Below, one piece after another: positions 62,004-64,000 of a stretch of DNA of 64,000 nt; positions within the stretch are counted from its first letter, which is position 1, and every line of letters begins with the position of its first letter. The stretch spans positions 48,702 to 112,701 of the forward strand of contig URLR01000002.1 of assembly GCA_900548815.1 (NCBI GenBank). Reading direction: 5' to 3'. This DNA is from an uncultured Collinsella sp. Lineage in GTDB: Bacteria; Actinomycetota; Coriobacteriia; Coriobacteriales; Coriobacteriaceae. The notes beneath the pieces were generated by a model that ran no database searches, was not told where the DNA came from, and was given only the letters and a program-made list of their open reading frames with translations. A program made the translations under genes and the position numbers.

Positions 62004-62702
62004 TTAGGCTGCGCTGGTTTCTTTGTATTCGAAGACTGGTTCTAGGAGGTCTTCGATGTTGCAGTGAAGGGCTTTTGCTATGGCTCTTACGCTTGTTACC
62101 GAAGCTTCATTGATGTTTCTCTGGCGCTGCTCGTACATTTGGATTGAGCGGAGTGATACGCCCGATTCGTATGCCAGGTCTTGCTGGGTTTTCTTAAGCC
62201 TCTTCCTTGCTAGCGCCAGTTTGGTTTGACGAGGTGTTTTCTTCGCTATATCGCAAACAAGACGCGCCACACGCTCCTCTGAGGCTTCGTGCCAGGGGTA
62301 ATACATATTGCACAGCGCATCGAACGGAACGACATGCAGCAGGTCTTCGAAAGACTCGCCCAGACGCCATTGCAGATATGCCAATATCCAGCCTGTCCAA
62401 TACTCCGGCGTCTTCTCAAAACGATAGGTGCGGTCCGGTATAGACCCGCTTTGATATCCCGACCTTTCGGCGATAAGTGCGAACAGCTCAACACCTGATT
62501 TTCCCGATACGACCCATGCGTTGCCGCGTTCGAACTCGCGAGCTACACCGCTCAGGCAAAAGAGCTCAGCGACCTCGGACCCTTCCGCTCCATAGTCGTT
62601 CACGGCATAGTCAAAGCAGTCGCCAAGGTTGTTCATTGCATCCTCAAGGTAGTAGACGGGATATGTCCTACTCGGCCCACAATCCGTTAACTCTTGGATC
62701 AT
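62004..62702 (-). CDS. XRE-type protein paired with DUF3990
   Basis: The 232 residues divide into an N-terminal domain of about 150 (LEDAMNNLGDCFDYAVNDYG, WVVSGKSGVELFALIAERSG, WTGWILAYLQWRLGESFEDL) and a C-terminal HTH (KLALARKRLKKTQQDLAYES, GVSLRSIQMYEQRQRNI). The start at ATG 62702 has GGGAGGG nine bases upstream and overlaps the DUF3990 gene by 35 bases. That coupling and the DNA-binding tail are what an antitoxin/autoregulator would show. The N-terminal domain resembles proteins repeatedly found with DUF3990 genes, from memory of the family. Confidence 0.85.
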   Translation of the reverse strand: MIQELTDCGPSRTYPVYYLEDAMNNLGDCFDYAVNDYGAEGSEVAELFCLSGVAREFERGNAWVVSGKSGVELFALIAERSGYQSGSIPDRTYRFEKTPEYWTGWILAYLQWRLGESFEDLLHVVPFDALCNMYYPWHEASEERVARLVCDIAKKTPRQTKLALARKRLKKTQQDLAYESGVSLRSIQMYEQRQRNINEASVTSVRAIAKALHCNIEDLLEPVFEYKETSAA

Positions 62703-63351
62703 TTAAATCAACCCTCCCTGCTATCAAATCCCTAATGTCGACACCATCAGAGTCAAATCCGTTTACCGTATCCAGGTACTTACGTCGAGCGTTCTGTTCT
62801 CGCTCAAATCGTTTGGGATAAAACTCGGCTCCCGAGGCCTGTTTCCAATCGCGGAACCTGATCGCCGAGAACGCGCGCTCACTCATAAGCGCATATTGAA
62901 TGCCCAAATCGCCCAAACGCATAATGCGCTGCAATTGCCTGAGCGAAATCATGCCGTTGACAAACTGTCTTGCAAACGAAAAGTAGGAATCGTCGGCGCG
63001 ATAGCCTCGAATAACGTCATAGGGAGAAATATCAATCAGGCAGTTATCCAGCAGATAGCGAAGTCCTTCGCGCGCCAGCGGTGTCGAAACATTGAACTCC
63101 CTATTGTTAGCCAGAATTGCAAGCCAATTGAGAATTGAAAACTCCCCGGACTCCAAGTCCAAGACCGCAAGACCATCCATATCGAGCTCATATCGATTCG
63201 CGATACCATCGGACTCGGTCCGACATGCCCACTCCATTGCCATTTCCTCATGTGGCGTGCAATAAAACCCACACCCATAGTCATTGAATTGTCTGCATTT
63301 ACCCAACGACGGATGCTCGACAACAACCTCCGACCCGTGCCAAAGCTCCAT
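62668..63351 (-). CDS. DUF3990 (ADP-ribosyltransferase-like) protein
   Basis: This 227-residue protein opens MELWHGSEVVVEHPSLGK, then NDYGCGFYCTPHEEMAMEWA, the DUF3990 pattern. It resembles ADP-ribosyltransferase folds (LWHGS-like first strand, GxGFYxT). DVIRGYRADDSYFSFARQF and LGDLGIQYALMSERAF complete the family. I use ATG 63349-63351, because GGAGG sits five bases upstream. With the overlapping XRE-type gene it forms a likely toxin-antitoxin or defence pair, controlled from the double palindrome at 63370-63416. Confidence 0.85.
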   Translation of the reverse strand: MELWHGSEVVVEHPSLGKCRQFNDYGCGFYCTPHEEMAMEWACRTESDGIANRYELDMDGLAVLDLESGEFSILNWLAILANNREFNVSTPLAREGLRYLLDNCLIDISPYDVIRGYRADDSYFSFARQFVNGMISLRQLQRIMRLGDLGIQYALMSERAFSAIRFRDWKQASGAEFYPKRFEREQNARRKYLDTVNGFDSDGVDIRDLIAGRVDLNDPRVNGLWAE

Positions 63352-63369
63352 ATCGACCTCCAAACAAAA

Positions 63370-63416
63370 ATATCACCCCAGTGATAGTGTACCAACAACT
63401 ATCACTGGGGTGATAT
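63370..63416 (-). promoter_or_regulatory. Perfect 19-bp inverted repeat: engB terminator and twin operator
   Basis: Arms 63370-63388 and 63398-63416 are exact complements around GTACCAACA. On the minus strand the stem is followed by TTTTTG, so it can terminate engB. Each arm is itself a dyad, TATCAC-N4-GTGATA (63371-63386 and 63400-63415), giving two operator-like sites just before the DUF3990 gene. Confidence 0.75.
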
Positions 63417-63452
63417 AGATAGATGCAAACTATTGCCTGCCAAGAGCCCTTA

Positions 63453-63949
63453 CTAGAGGCAAGCCTCGGCGATGCGCTTTTTGAGCTCGTCGATGCCGGT
63501 ACCGGTCTGGGAGCTTGTGATGATCACGTTTTCGGCCGGGACGTTGAGCTGCTTTTTGATGGCTGCTGCCTGGCGGGCCTGCTGGGTGCGGCTGAGCTTG
63601 TCGGCCTTGGTGAGGCAGACGATAAAGTTGAACTCGTTGCCCTGCAGATAGTCGATCATGTCATGGTCGAGTTTGCTCGGGTCGTGACGAATATCCACCA
63701 GCGACACGACCAGGTTAAAGCTGCGCTCCGAGTCGAAGAAGTCGCCGATAAGTTCTGCCCAGCGGTCACGCTCGGCCTTGGAACGACGGGCGAAACCATA
63801 ACCCGGCAGGTCGACGAAGTGCACGTCGTCGGCCTCGAAGAAGTTGATGTTGCTCGTCTTGCCCGGCGTGCTCGAAACCTTGACGAGGTTCTTGCGGCCA
63901 AAAAGCTTGTTCATGATCGACGACTTGCCCACGTTGGAGCGGCCGACGA
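63453..63949 (-). CDS. engB: Ribosome-biogenesis GTPase EngB (YsxC/YihA), 5' end missing
   Basis: EngB is a GTPase for 50S assembly. The visible 165 codons start inside G1 (VGRSNVGKSS, reading past the GTG at 63930-63932, which is an internal Val) and include the switch Thr (STPGKTSNINFF), G3 DLPGYGFARRS, G4 CLTKADK and G5 SSQTGTGID. About 25-30 N-terminal residues are lost because adapter sequence begins at 63950. Bases beyond 63949 must not be translated. Confidence 0.93.
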
Positions 63950-64000
63950 CTGTCTCTTATACACATCTGACGCTGCCGACATAAGGCTCGTGTAGATCTC
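63950..64000. other. Illumina Nextera adapter contamination
   Basis: 63950-63968 is CTGTCTCTTATACACATCT, the transposase mosaic end, followed by GACGCTGCCGAC, a stretch consistent with the 8-base index TAAGGCTC (one base short), and GTGTAGATCTC of the P5 side. Translation gives the well-known artefact peptides LYTSDAAD (plus) and MCIRDS (minus). Confidence 0.98.

Noticed and set aside
63930..63932. GTG as the start of EngB
   Set aside because: Upstream codons continue the Walker A motif (GRSN), so the Val is internal and the true start is off the contig.
63933..64000. Protein extension ending LYTSDAADIRLV
   Set aside because: The residues are translated adapter, a known artefact.

Overview
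The window looks like the end of a GC-rich chromosomal contig from a gut anaerobe of the Coriobacteriia, most probably Collinsella or a close relative. This is inferred from the sequence alone. The support is a very large fused 2-hydroxyacyl-CoA dehydratase activator/D-component protein, an AmaP/DUF2273/Asp23 operon, a sortase-type coiled-coil surface protein ending in LAQTG, DUF6020 and CmpB-like membrane proteins, and GC-biased codon use. I found no rRNA, tRNA or CRISPR array. The last 51 bases (63950-64000) are not biological: they are an Illumina Nextera adapter with index and P5 sequence, so the real contig ends inside engB.

Layout. 1-9.7 kb (mostly minus): a zinc-ribbon membrane protein cut by the window edge, YitT, the envelope-stress operon amaP-DUF2273-asp23, yebC, a DUF6020 membrane protein, lgt, a NifU-like scaffold, dCMP deaminase and coaX. 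9.9-19 kb: an OPT transporter, a 1163-residue coiled-coil/CAP surface protein, a DUF389 membrane protein with an EF-hand-like loop, a small membrane-anchored protein, an arylsulfotransferase remnant and a 3-hydroxyacyl-CoA dehydrogenase. 19.4-25 kb: the fused activase/dehydratase protein behind a TetR regulator. 25-31.6 kb: a HAD phosphatase, glnB-amtB (with an altered PII T-loop), an HD protein plus CmpB-like pair, and a short dxs. 31.9-41 kb: an iron alcohol dehydrogenase, a glutamate/glutamine-type ABC importer with a class-I glutaminase-like hydrolase, an Hpt plus GGDEF-REC-HD-GYP signalling pair, and an alpha/beta hydrolase. 41-48 kb: a radical SAM protein, map, a 2-hydroxyacid dehydrogenase, a RelB-like/PIN toxin-antitoxin pair, an M18 aminopeptidase and a phosphofructokinase. 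48-60 kb: a FtsX-type ABC exporter, a GyrI-like protein behind a LexA-type box, truncated Abi and ClC fragments joined end to end, ogt, and the threonine-pathway genes asd, lysC, thrC and thrB. 60.3-63.4 kb is a more AT-rich accessory patch holding two XRE regulators, a CxxC-repeat membrane protein and a DUF3990 protein, before engB.

The most unusual content lies between the genes. There are at least four kinds of palindromic element. (1) About 50-bp hairpins built around GGGACAGG, six copies plus one divergent relative. (2) Four long nested palindromes in 47.9-60.3 kb whose stems differ completely but stay paired. Their internal loops are alike (strongly in three, only partly in the fourth), and in two of them the outermost arm is an inverted copy of the end of the upstream gene, stop codon included. 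(3) A three-unit array of about 57-bp palindromes with an 80-bp period. (4) A five-copy 16-bp motif that alternates orientation every 30-32 bp. These are the best candidates for something undescribed.
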